This document shows, piece by piece, positions 6,383 through 12,459 of a DNA stretch of 12,459 bases. The position numbers were made by a program, and so were the translations under genes. Source of the DNA: Clostridia bacterium (GTDB taxonomy: Bacteria; Bacillota; Clostridia; Christensenellales; CAG-1252); NCBI GenBank assembly GCA_017615495.1, contig JAGAAA010000063.1, positions 1 to 12,459 of the forward strand, written 5' to 3'. The notes under the pieces were generated by a model. The model saw nothing but the letters and a program-made list of their open reading frames with translations. It was not told where the DNA came from and ran no database searches. Each line of letters starts with the position of its first letter. Position 1 is the first letter of the stretch.

Positions 6383-6418
6383 CTATCTTGAACGTGCTCG
6401 CGCACGCGCGTATTGGCT

Positions 6419-6919
6419 ATGGAAATATCGAAGCATTTGGTCGATTTGGTCGTAAATAGTTTGGAGGCTTTGGCAAAGCACGTTTTGATCATGCTTGCCG
6501 AGGAAGAAGACGGCGTTTCTTTGGAGGTCTCCGACGACGGCTTCGGCATCAACGAAGAGGAAGTCCGAAAGGCTTTCGCGGGGGAAAAAGCGCCGCGCGG
6601 CAAAGGGCTTGCTTGCTTGAAACAAACGGCGGAAGGCTCGGGCGGGGAATTTGCCTATCGTTCCACCGAAAAAGGCACGGTCGTACGCGCGCTTTTTAAG
6701 GGGGTGCCCCTTGGGAAGGTTGGCGACGCCTTGATCGTCTTCTGGCAGGAGATGCCCATTACGGTCATCACGCTGTCGGCGGTCACCAAAAAGGGCGGTT
6801 TCGTCTTTGATTCTCGCTTGATCGAAACCAAGTACGGCGCCTATTCAGATACGGAAACAATGGTGAAAGTCCGCAAGGACGTAAACTATACTCTAACAAA
6901 CTTATTTGGAGGAAAGTGA
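6419..6919 (+). CDS. HATPase-domain protein of [FeFe]-hydrogenase cluster
   Basis: Single-domain ATP-binding protein of the GHKL/HATPase_c fold (166 residues). The N-box is DLVVNSLEA (Asn13), the G1 box is DDGFGI (39-44), and a G2-like loop GKGLACLK lies at 61-68. There is no phospho-acceptor His domain, so it is not a full histidine kinase; it resembles anti-sigma-factor-like ATPases. The C-terminal part (PLGKVGDALIVF and GGFVFDSRLIE) matches the second region of a small protein often placed between hydC and hydB in clostridial hydrogenase clusters. Its biochemical role is not known to me. The ATG at 6419 fits the family N-terminus; a TTG at 6413 is the alternative. Neither has a Shine-Dalgarno sequence, and a GC-rich hairpin (GTGC-TCGC-GCAC) lies just upstream, so initiation may be weak. 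The next gene starts one base after the stop. Confidence 0.85.
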   Translation: MEISKHLVDLVVNSLEALAKHVLIMLAEEEDGVSLEVSDDGFGINEEEVRKAFAGEKAPRGKGLACLKQTAEGSGGEFAYRSTEKGTVVRALFKGVPLGKVGDALIVFWQEMPITVITLSAVTKKGGFVFDSRLIETKYGAYSDTETMVKVRKDVNYTLTNLFGGK

Positions 6920-6920
6920 T

Positions 6921-7280
6921 ATGAAAAGCATCGCAGACATCAATGCCATTAGGGAAAAGATGCAATCCAAGGTGTTTATCCGCGATAACACGAAAGAGGG
7001 GGAAACTCACGTGTTTGTCGGCATGGGTACCGTTGGGCTGCAATCCGGCGCCGTGGAAGTGTTTAACGCTTTCGTGGACGAGATCTCCTCTCGTTTGATC
7101 AAAAACGTCAGGATCTCTCGCGCGGGAAGTATCGAAGCCAAAGAGCAACCCGCCGTGGAAGTCGTTCTTCCCGGGAAGGCTCCCGTCACTTACGCCGGTC
7201 TTAACGCCGACAAGGTGAAGGTCATTGTTGAAAAGCACATTTTGGGCGGAGAGCCTGTGACGGAATATATCGTCAAGTAA
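6921..7280 (+). CDS. HndB-like thioredoxin-fold protein lacking all Fe-S cysteines
   Basis: Small protein (119 residues) of the thioredoxin-like [2Fe-2S] ferredoxin family, closest in layout to HndB of NADP-reducing hydrogenase. Family landmarks are VGMGTVGLQSGA (about 33-44) and VEVVLPGKAPVTYAGL, with an ending ILGGEPVTEYIVK. In the family these regions read roughly MGTCGIAAGA and TGCIGLCxxEP and supply four cysteines. Here they read GTVGLQSGA and AGSIEAKEQP, and the protein has no cysteine at all. It therefore cannot hold a [2Fe-2S] cluster by Cys ligation, although the frame is intact and the rest of the fold is kept. It may be a structural or docking subunit. The ATG at 6921 is preferred over the upstream TTG at 6906 because GGAGG (6908-6912) lies 8 nt before it. 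Confidence 0.88.
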   Translation: MKSIADINAIREKMQSKVFIRDNTKEGETHVFVGMGTVGLQSGAVEVFNAFVDEISSRLIKNVRISRAGSIEAKEQPAVEVVLPGKAPVTYAGLNADKVKVIVEKHILGGEPVTEYIVK

Positions 7281-7294
7281 GAGAGGAGGAAGAT

Positions 7295-9103
7295 ATGTAC
7301 AGAAGTCACATTTTGGTTTGCGGTGGTACGGGTTGTCACTCCAACAACAGCGCAAACATTTTGAAGGCATTTAACGAAGAGCTTGCTAAAGCAAACCTCA
7401 CCGCCGACGTCCAGACGGTCCAGACCGGTTGCTTCGGTCTTTGCGCCGTCGGTCCCGTCGTCATCGTTTACCCGGAAGGCGCGTTCTACAGCTGCGTCAA
7501 GGTGGAGGACGTCCCCGAGATCGTTTCGGAGCACCTCGTCAAAGGTCGCTTGGTGGAGCGCTTGCTCTACAAAGAGAAGGCAACCGGCAAGACGGTCAAG
7601 GCTCTTTCCGAAACCAACTTCTATAAGAAGCAAACTCGCGTCGTGCTTCGTAACTGCGGCGTGATCAATCCCGAAAATATTGACGAATATATCGCGATGG
7701 ACGGCTATCAAGCCCTTATCAAGGTTTTGACCTCGATGCAACCGCAAGAAGTTATCGACGTCGTGCTTGCTTCCGGCCTCCGCGGCAGAGGCGGCGCAGG
7801 CTTCCCCACCGGTAGGAAGTGGCAGTTCACCAAGGACGCCGTGGGCGACGTAAAGTACGTTGCTTGTAACGCCGACGAGGGCGACCCGGGCGCATTCATG
7901 GATCGTTCCGTTTTGGAAGGCGACCCCCACGCGGTCATTGAAGCGATGGCGATCGCGGCGTATGCGATCGGCGCGCAACAGGGCTACGTGTACGTCCGTG
8001 CGGAGTACCCCATCGCCGTCAGAAGGTTGCAGATCGCTATCGATCAGGCTAAGGAATACGGCCTCCTCGGTAAGAACATCCTCGGCACCGGCTTCAATTT
8101 TGACCTTGAGATCCGTCTCGGCGCAGGCGCGTTCGTCTGCGGTGAGGAGACCGCTCTTATGACCAGTATCGAAGGCAACCGCGGTGAGCCGCGCGTCCGT
8201 CCTCCGTTCCCCGCGCACAAAGGCCTCTTTGGCAAGCCGACCGTTCTCAACAACGTTGAAACCTACGCCAACATCGCGCAGATCATTTTGAAGGGCGCGG
8301 ATTGGTTTAAGTCCATGGGTACCGAAAAGAGCCGCGGCACCAAAGTGTTTGCTCTTGGCGGTAAGATCGTCAACACCGGTCTTGTGGAGATCCCGATGGG
8401 TACCACCCTTCGTGAGGTCATCGAAGACATCGGCAGCGGCGTGCCCAACGGCAAGAAGTTCAAGGCGGCGCAAACCGGCGGTCCTTCCGGCGGCTGCATT
8501 CCTGCGGAACACTTTGATATCCCCATCGATTACGACAACTTGATCTCCATCGGTTCCATGATGGGCTCGGGCGGTATGATCGTTATGGACGAGGATAACT
8601 GCATGGTCGATATCGCAAAGTTCTTCCTCACCTTCACGGTGGATGAAAGCTGCGGTAAGTGCACCCCCTGCCGTATCGGTAACAAGAGGCTTCTTGAGTA
8701 CCTCGACAAGATCACGTCGGGCAAAGCCACGATGCAGGACCTCGAGGATATGGAAAAGCTTTGCTACTACATCAAAGAGAACTCCCTCTGCGGCCTCGGA
8801 CAAACCGCACCCAACCCGGTGCTTTCCACGCTCCGCTACTTCCGTGACGAGTACATCGCGCACATCCGCGATAAGAAGTGCCCCGCGGGCGTATGTAAGA
8901 GCCTGTTGCAGTACAAGATCATTAAGGATAGCTGTATCGGTTGCGGCATGTGCCAGAGGCAATGTCCCGCCGGCGCGATCTCCCGCACCGACTATATCGC
9001 TCCGGGCAAGAAGCTTGCCGCGATGGCGATCGACCCCGCAAAGTGCGTGAAGTGCGGCGCTTGTATGTCGACTTGTAAGTTCAAGGCGATCATTAAGGAA
9101 TAA
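7295..9103 (+). CDS. hydB: NuoF-like NADH/FMN subunit of [FeFe]-hydrogenase (HydB/HndC)
   Basis: Flavoprotein subunit that exchanges electrons with NAD(H) and is thought to be the bifurcation core of HydABC-type hydrogenases; cytosolic. The 602 residues hold an N-terminal thioredoxin-like [2Fe-2S] domain (Cys9, Cys14, Cys46, Cys50), then the FMN/NADH-binding 51-kDa domain with GRGGAGFPTGRKW (164-176) and NADEGDPGAF (192-201). Next come an SLBB part, a [4Fe-4S] site with Cys453, Cys456, Cys459 and Cys499, and a CPAGVCK segment (529-535). The C-terminal two-cluster ferredoxin has Cys547/550/553/557 and Cys584/587/590/594. All expected ligands are present. GAGGAGG lies shortly before the ATG, 14 nt after the preceding stop, and hydA follows after 14 nt. 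This length and domain set distinguish it from the roughly 420-residue NuoF of complex I. Confidence 0.96.
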   Translation: MYRSHILVCGGTGCHSNNSANILKAFNEELAKANLTADVQTVQTGCFGLCAVGPVVIVYPEGAFYSCVKVEDVPEIVSEHLVKGRLVERLLYKEKATGKTVKALSETNFYKKQTRVVLRNCGVINPENIDEYIAMDGYQALIKVLTSMQPQEVIDVVLASGLRGRGGAGFPTGRKWQFTKDAVGDVKYVACNADEGDPGAFMDRSVLEGDPHAVIEAMAIAAYAIGAQQGYVYVRAEYPIAVRRLQIAIDQAKEYGLLGKNILGTGFNFDLEIRLGAGAFVCGEETALMTSIEGNRGEPRVRPPFPAHKGLFGKPTVLNNVETYANIAQIILKGADWFKSMGTEKSRGTKVFALGGKIVNTGLVEIPMGTTLREVIEDIGSGVPNGKKFKAAQTGGPSGGCIPAEHFDIPIDYDNLISIGSMMGSGGMIVMDEDNCMVDIAKFFLTFTVDESCGKCTPCRIGNKRLLEYLDKITSGKATMQDLEDMEKLCYYIKENSLCGLGQTAPNPVLSTLRYFRDEYIAHIRDKKCPAGVCKSLLQYKIIKDSCIGCGMCQRQCPAGAISRTDYIAPGKKLAAMAIDPAKCVKCGACMSTCKFKAIIKE

Positions 9104-9117
9104 CGGAGGTAACAGAT

Positions 9118-10869
9118 ATGGAAGAAACTAAGATGGTTAATTTAAAGATCAACGGCATCGCCGTATCCGTTCCCGCCGGCAGCACCATTTTGCAAGCCGC
9201 GCGTCAAGCAGGGATCAAGATCCCCACGCTTTGCTACTTGAAGGACATCAACGCCATCGGCGCTTGCCGTATTTGCGTGGTGGAAGTGAAGGGCGCAAGG
9301 ACCCTGGTTGCCGCTTGCGTTTTCCCGGTCAGCGAAGGGATGGAAGTTACTACCAACTCTCCCAAGGTCATGCAAAGCCGCAAGACCACGTTGGAACTTC
9401 TTCTCTCCGACCACAAGAAGGAGTGCTTGAGCTGCGTCAGAAACAAGAGCTGCGAATTGCAAGCGCTTGCTTTGGAATACGGCTGCGACGAAAACAAGTA
9501 CAAGGGTGCGACTTCCAATTATCCGCTTGACGAGACCACCCCGTACCTCGTGCGCGACAACAACAAGTGTATCCTTTGCCGTCGCTGCGTTGCGGCGTGT
9601 AAGGAATATCAATCGGTTGCGGTCATCGGTGCGAACGCTCGCGGCTTTGATACGCACATCGCTTGCGCGTTTGAGAACCCGCTTTCCTCCGTCGCTTGCG
9701 TGGGTTGCGGACAATGTATCGCAGTTTGCCCGACCGGCGCTTTGACCGAAAAGTCCGAGATCGACAACGTGATCGCCGCGCTTGCGGACCCCAACAAGTA
9801 CGTGATCGTGGGCACCGCTCCTTCCGTCAGAGTCGGTTTGGGTGAGGAATTCAATAGTCCCATCGGTACCGAAGTTGAGGGCAAAATGGCGGCTGCGCTT
9901 CGTAGAATGGGCTTCAACAACGTATTTGACGTTGATTTTGCCGCCGACCTTACCATCATGGAGGAAGGCACCGAATTCATTAGCCGCGTTAAGAACGGCG
10001 GCACGCTTCCGATGATCACTTCCTGCTCTCCGGCATGGATCAAGTTCATCGAGCACAACTTCCCCGATCAACTTGCGCACCTTTCTACCTGCAAGTCCCC
10101 GCAACAGATGTTTGGCGCCATCGTCAAAACCTACTATGCGGAGAAGATCGGCAAGGACCCCAAGGACATTTACGTAGTTTCCGTGATGCCCTGTACCGCC
10201 AAGAAGTTTGAAAAGACCCGTCCTGACCAAAATGCAGCGGGCGAAGGCATCCCCGATATCGACGCCGTTTTGACCACCCGCGAGCTTGCCAAACTTATCA
10301 AGCGCATGGGCATCATGTTCAACGAGCTCCCCGCGGAGAAGTTTGACGAGCCCCTCGGCATCTCCACCGGCGCAGGCGTCATCTTCGGCGCTACCGGCGG
10401 CGTTATGGAGGCTGCTCTCCGTACCGTGGCTGAAAAGCTTACCGGTAAGGAACTCCCCTCGGTGGACTTCAAGGAAGTGCGCGGCACTCAAGGCATCAAG
10501 GAAGCGGAATACGACGTTGCCGGCATCAAAGTCAAGGTGGCGGTTGCTTCCGGCCTCGCCAACGCTCGCGTTTTGATGGAGCAGATCAAGGCAGGCAAGA
10601 GCCCCTATCACTTCATTGAGATCATGAGCTGCCCCGGCGGCTGTGTGAACGGCGGCGGTCAGCCCATCCGTACCGCGGACGAGAGGAACAACGTTGACAT
10701 CAAGGCGACCCGCGCGGCAAGCATCTACAAGCTTGACAGCAGCATGAAGTTCCGCAAGTCGCACGAGAACCCCGCCATCATCGCTCTTTACAAAGAGTAC
10801 CTTGGCGAACCCAACAGCCACAAGGCGCATCACATTTTGCACACTTCTTACATCAAGAGAGGTCTGTAA
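9118..10869 (+). CDS. hydA: [FeFe]-hydrogenase catalytic subunit HydA
   Basis: Catalytic subunit that reduces protons to H2 at the H-cluster (or the reverse), 583 residues. N-terminal [2Fe-2S] domain with Cys39, Cys50, Cys53 and Cys67; a His-Cys3 [4Fe-4S] site with His99, Cys103, Cys106 and Cys112; a two-cluster ferredoxin with Cys151/154/157/161 and Cys194/197/200/204. The H domain has L1 TSCSPAW (301-307), L2 MPCTAKKFE (357-365, Cys359) and L3 EIMSCPGGCVNGGGQP (501-516, Cys505 and Cys509). The layout equals the Clostridium pasteurianum CpI type. L1 differs from the usual TSCCPxW: Ser304 replaces the second Cys. GGAGGT lies 7 nt before the ATG. The Met at residue 6 is a less likely start. 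With HydB and HydC it should form an NADH- and ferredoxin-dependent enzyme. The maturases HydE, HydF and HydG are not in the window. Confidence 0.96.
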   Translation: MEETKMVNLKINGIAVSVPAGSTILQAARQAGIKIPTLCYLKDINAIGACRICVVEVKGARTLVAACVFPVSEGMEVTTNSPKVMQSRKTTLELLLSDHKKECLSCVRNKSCELQALALEYGCDENKYKGATSNYPLDETTPYLVRDNNKCILCRRCVAACKEYQSVAVIGANARGFDTHIACAFENPLSSVACVGCGQCIAVCPTGALTEKSEIDNVIAALADPNKYVIVGTAPSVRVGLGEEFNSPIGTEVEGKMAAALRRMGFNNVFDVDFAADLTIMEEGTEFISRVKNGGTLPMITSCSPAWIKFIEHNFPDQLAHLSTCKSPQQMFGAIVKTYYAEKIGKDPKDIYVVSVMPCTAKKFEKTRPDQNAAGEGIPDIDAVLTTRELAKLIKRMGIMFNELPAEKFDEPLGISTGAGVIFGATGGVMEAALRTVAEKLTGKELPSVDFKEVRGTQGIKEAEYDVAGIKVKVAVASGLANARVLMEQIKAGKSPYHFIEIMSCPGGCVNGGGQPIRTADERNNVDIKATRAASIYKLDSSMKFRKSHENPAIIALYKEYLGEPNSHKAHHILHTSYIKRGL

Positions 10870-10874
10870 TAAGT

Positions 10875-10892
10875 CAAGGGATCATTCCCTTG
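10875..10892 (+). repeat. Short hairpin after hydA
   Basis: CAAGGGA (10875-10881) pairs with TCCCTTG (10886-10892) across a TCAT loop, six bases after the hydA stop. It is followed by CAAAAAAGG instead of a T-run, so it is not a classical terminator. It may protect the 3' end of the mRNA. Confidence 0.4.
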
Positions 10893-10907
10893 CAAAAAAG
10901 GCATCAG

Positions 10908-10927
10908 GGGGCGCGTTATCGCGCCCC
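10908..10927 (+). terminator. Strong GC hairpin, probable end of the hydrogenase operon
   Basis: GGGGCGCG (10908-10915) and CGCGCCCC (10920-10927) form an 8-bp GC stem with a TTAT loop. Only TTC follows, so as an intrinsic terminator it is atypical. It sits directly before the riboswitch, and no separate promoter was recognised between the two. Confidence 0.45.
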
Positions 10928-10937
10928 TTCGCACAAC

Positions 10938-11099
10938 TTAATACGGTGAAAATTCCGTGCGGACAAGGAAGCGGGTGAAAATCCCGCACAGCCCCCGCTA
11001 CTGTAAGAGCCGCTTCTTTGCAGAGAGAGAAGCGTTAGCGAACGTCACTACCAGGGAAGGCACGCAGGGCGCCAAAGCGCCGCTCCAGTCAGGATACTT
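10938..11099 (+). promoter_or_regulatory. Cobalamin (B12) riboswitch
   Basis: Conserved blocks of the cobalamin riboswitch occur in the right order: GGTGAAAATTCCGTGCGG (from 10945), AAGCGGGTGAAAATCCCGC (from 10969), CAGCCCCCGCTACTGTAA (from 10988), then GTCACTACCAGGGAAGGC (from 11044), and the B12 box CCAGTCAGGATAC (11085-11097). It binds adenosylcobalamin or a related form in known cases and shuts down expression. No terminator follows. The next Shine-Dalgarno GGAGG is in the loop of CTTTC-GGAGG-GAAAG (11125-11139), which suggests control of translation. Confidence 0.95.
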
Positions 11100-11142
11100 C
11101 AAGCGCGGAATGCTCAATAAATTACTTTCGGAGGGAAAGAAA

Positions 11143-11652
11143 ATGAGAAAAATTATTGCGATTTTACTGCTCTTGGTATGCTTGCTGACCGCAATCTTTA
11201 TGGTGGGTTGCGAAAAGAAAGCGGATCCGAACGGTGGCAACGGAACTGCTGCGTTTTCCGGATCTGTCAGCGAAGCGTTCGACTTGATGAAAGCCGCCGG
11301 TACGATCGACTTTACTGCAAGCACAAGCTCGTACGGCACCTTTTTTACCAGCGTTACTTACGATGGCGTTACGATCAATAATGACAACGCCAACGGCAAG
11401 TACATCGGTGTGTTTATCAACACGGATGACATAAATCTCATTGACCTTTACGGTACGTGTGATTCCGTTACTTACGGTGGCGAAACCTTTAATTATTCCG
11501 GCGTTGGCGTTGATGCCATTCCTTATACTGCCGGCTTGAAGGTGTTGATCGCCTTTACCGTTGACGTGGGCAATTGGCATTATACGGCGGTGAGCGGCTC
11601 TGCATTGTTGTTCACTCTTCCCGATGCAGCGGAAAAAATCACTCTTAACTAA
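11143..11652 (+). CDS. B12-riboswitch-controlled lipoprotein, DUF4430-like
   Basis: Exported lipoprotein of 169 residues. A signal peptide with a Lys-containing start and a hydrophobic core (about 3-19) ends in the lipobox MVGC, with Cys22 as the lipid-modified residue if processed. The mature part has a short Gly/Asn-rich linker and a beta-rich domain (GKYIGVFINTDD, VTYGGETFNYSGVGVDAIPY, and a final ALLFTLP strand) that resembles DUF4430, a domain related to the C-terminal part of transcobalamin-type proteins. With the riboswitch and the ECF component downstream it is probably a surface cobalamin- or corrinoid-capturing protein; this is inferred. The ATG follows GGAGGG by 7 nt. A longer in-frame reading upstream falls in the riboswitch and is not real. 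Its last 29 bases overlap the next gene. Confidence 0.85.
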   Translation: MRKIIAILLLLVCLLTAIFMVGCEKKADPNGGNGTAAFSGSVSEAFDLMKAAGTIDFTASTSSYGTFFTSVTYDGVTINNDNANGKYIGVFINTDDINLIDLYGTCDSVTYGGETFNYSGVGVDAIPYTAGLKVLIAFTVDVGNWHYTAVSGSALLFTLPDAAEKITLN

Positions 11653-12337
11653 GGACATAGTCCTAACCGCGCTTGCGGCAGCGCTGCTCTCTGCGGGCAA
11701 ACAGGCGCTGGCGGCCATCCCCAACGTGGAGGTCGTCACGCTCCTGATCATGCTCTACGCAGCCTGCCTCAAGCCGCAGATCGCTTTTATTGCGACGGGC
11801 ATCTTCATCGTGATAGAATGCTTCATTTGGGGCGTTCACACGTGGGTTTTGGCGTACGTTATCCATTGGAATTTCGTCGCCTTTATGACTTTCTTGCTCG
11901 CTCGCGTTTTCAAACTGAAAAACAGGTTTATTTATCTTGCGTTTACCATCGTTGTGACCGCGGCTTTCGGCGTGTTGACCACCCTCATAGATTCCATTAT
12001 CGGAGCGGGGCGGACGGGGCGCTCTTTCTCTTTGATCTTCACTATTACCTACATGCGCGGCATCTATTTTTATATCGTGCACGTGGTGGGCAACGCCGCG
12101 TTCAACATCGTTCTTTTCGCTCCGATGAGGATGTTGCTCGACAAGTTGATGATTAAGTACTACGGAAGGGACGTCTTCCTCAAAGAGGAAGACGCCGCCA
12201 CCGCCATCAAAAGGGCGGAACGGGCGGAAGTACCCCCTTCTGAGTTGACAGAGAATGCGGAAAGTGGTAAAATAGACAAAGTTGCGGATGCTTCGCAAAC
12301 AAGCGAAGACGCCCGCGAGAATAACAGCAAGAGGTGA
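11624..12337 (+). CDS. ECF transporter S component, probable cobalamin uptake
   Basis: Substrate-binding membrane subunit of an energy-coupling-factor transporter, 237 residues. The N-terminal TKDIVLTALAAALLSAGK and the segment AAIPNVEVVTLLIMLY are typical of S components; about six membrane helices reach to residue 180. The charged tail of about 55 residues that follows is unusual for the family. S components pair with a shared EcfA/EcfA'/EcfT module, which is not in the window. The riboswitch and the coupled lipoprotein suggest cobalamin or a precursor as substrate. The gene starts inside the lipoprotein gene (29-nt overlap, other frame) and has no clear ribosome binding site, so its translation probably depends on that gene and thus on the riboswitch. 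Confidence 0.85.
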   Translation: MQRKKSLLTKDIVLTALAAALLSAGKQALAAIPNVEVVTLLIMLYAACLKPQIAFIATGIFIVIECFIWGVHTWVLAYVIHWNFVAFMTFLLARVFKLKNRFIYLAFTIVVTAAFGVLTTLIDSIIGAGRTGRSFSLIFTITYMRGIYFYIVHVVGNAAFNIVLFAPMRMLLDKLMIKYYGRDVFLKEEDAATAIKRAERAEVPPSELTENAESGKIDKVADASQTSEDARENNSKR

Positions 12338-12341
12338 ACTT

Positions 12342-12459
12342 ATGTTTTGGTGGGTCAAATTGTTGATTGGCATCGGCGTTGCGGCGCTTGTTATCATCGT
12401 CGTCGCGCTTATCGTTAAGGTCTACAACAAACTTGTCGACAGCAAGGAAAAGGTTAAGA
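12342..12459 (+). CDS. LemA family protein, N-terminal part (runs off the window)
   Basis: The first 39 codons of a LemA-family membrane-anchored protein. A single membrane helix (about residues 6-26, rich in Ile, Val and Ala) is followed by VYNKLVDSKEKVK, which matches the conserved start of the LemA domain (YNxLVxxxExV). LemA proteins have an N-terminal anchor and a helical soluble domain; their cellular role is unclear. AGAGGTGA lies 4 nt before the ATG and includes the stop codon of the ECF gene, so the two are probably translated from one mRNA. Confidence 0.85.
   Translation, partial: MFWWVKLLIGIGVAALVIIVVALIVKVYNKLVDSKEKVK

Noticed and set aside
6906..6920. TTG start five codons before the HndB-like gene ATG
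   Set aside because: It overlaps the Shine-Dalgarno sequence that serves the ATG at 6921.
7190..8962. Long minus-strand open frame (590 codons) opposite hydB
   Set aside because: It is antisense to a gene with intact cofactor motifs, its translation has no recognisable domain, and it has no ribosome binding site. It arises from codon bias on the other strand.
9142..10842. Long minus-strand open frame (566 codons) opposite hydA
   Set aside because: Shadow of hydA; the sense frame carries all hydrogenase motifs in order, and the antisense product looks like random composition.
10957..11142. N-terminal extension of the lipoprotein gene
   Set aside because: These bases form the cobalamin riboswitch core; the true start at 11143 has a ribosome binding site and begins a signal peptide.
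1..12459. CRISPR array, insertion sequence or prophage segment
   Set aside because: No spaced direct repeats, transposase, integrase or phage gene was found; the window appears to be core metabolic chromosome.

Overview
The window looks like a chromosomal segment of an anaerobic, fermentative member of the Clostridia (Bacillota), probably an uncultured gut-type lineage. The clues are strong AGGAGG-type ribosome binding sites, consensus sigma-A promoters in AT-rich gaps between genes of fairly high GC, a cobalamin riboswitch, and an NAD-linked trimeric-type [FeFe]-hydrogenase gene set. It is gene-dense. I see no IS element, CRISPR array, tRNA or rRNA.

Left part (1-2540): the 3' end of an M29 aminopeptidase gene converges on a minus-strand mgtE magnesium transporter gene. 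A bidirectional terminator and an 87-bp branched inverted-repeat element lie between them. The mgtE mRNA seems to start at a perfect TTGACA/TATAAT promoter and to carry a 21-codon leader ORF with the only strong Shine-Dalgarno sequence of that leader.

Middle (2540-10930): a divergent promoter region drives fba (class II aldolase), gap (GAPDH) and a hydC/nuoE-like gene. After a terminator comes a membrane protein of unknown function with its own consensus promoter and terminator. Then follow four tightly packed genes: a HATPase-domain protein, an HndB-like protein, a hydB/nuoF-like subunit and hydA ([FeFe]-hydrogenase). Together HydA, HydB and HydC should form a soluble hydrogenase that oxidises NADH and reduced ferredoxin and releases H2. 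Placing hydC behind gap links a main NADH source (GAPDH) to the NADH sink. The HndB-like protein keeps the family fold but has lost all four Fe-S cysteines, and HydA has Ser in place of one of the paired L1 cysteines.

Right part (10930-12459): a cobalamin riboswitch precedes a small lipoprotein (DUF4430-like) that overlaps an ECF-transporter S component, most likely a B12 uptake unit. The 5' end of a LemA-family gene follows directly and runs off the window.

The most unusual items are the cysteine-free HndB-like protein, the leader ORF of mgtE, the splitting of the hydrogenase genes by an unrelated transcription unit, and the SD-in-loop arrangement after the riboswitch.
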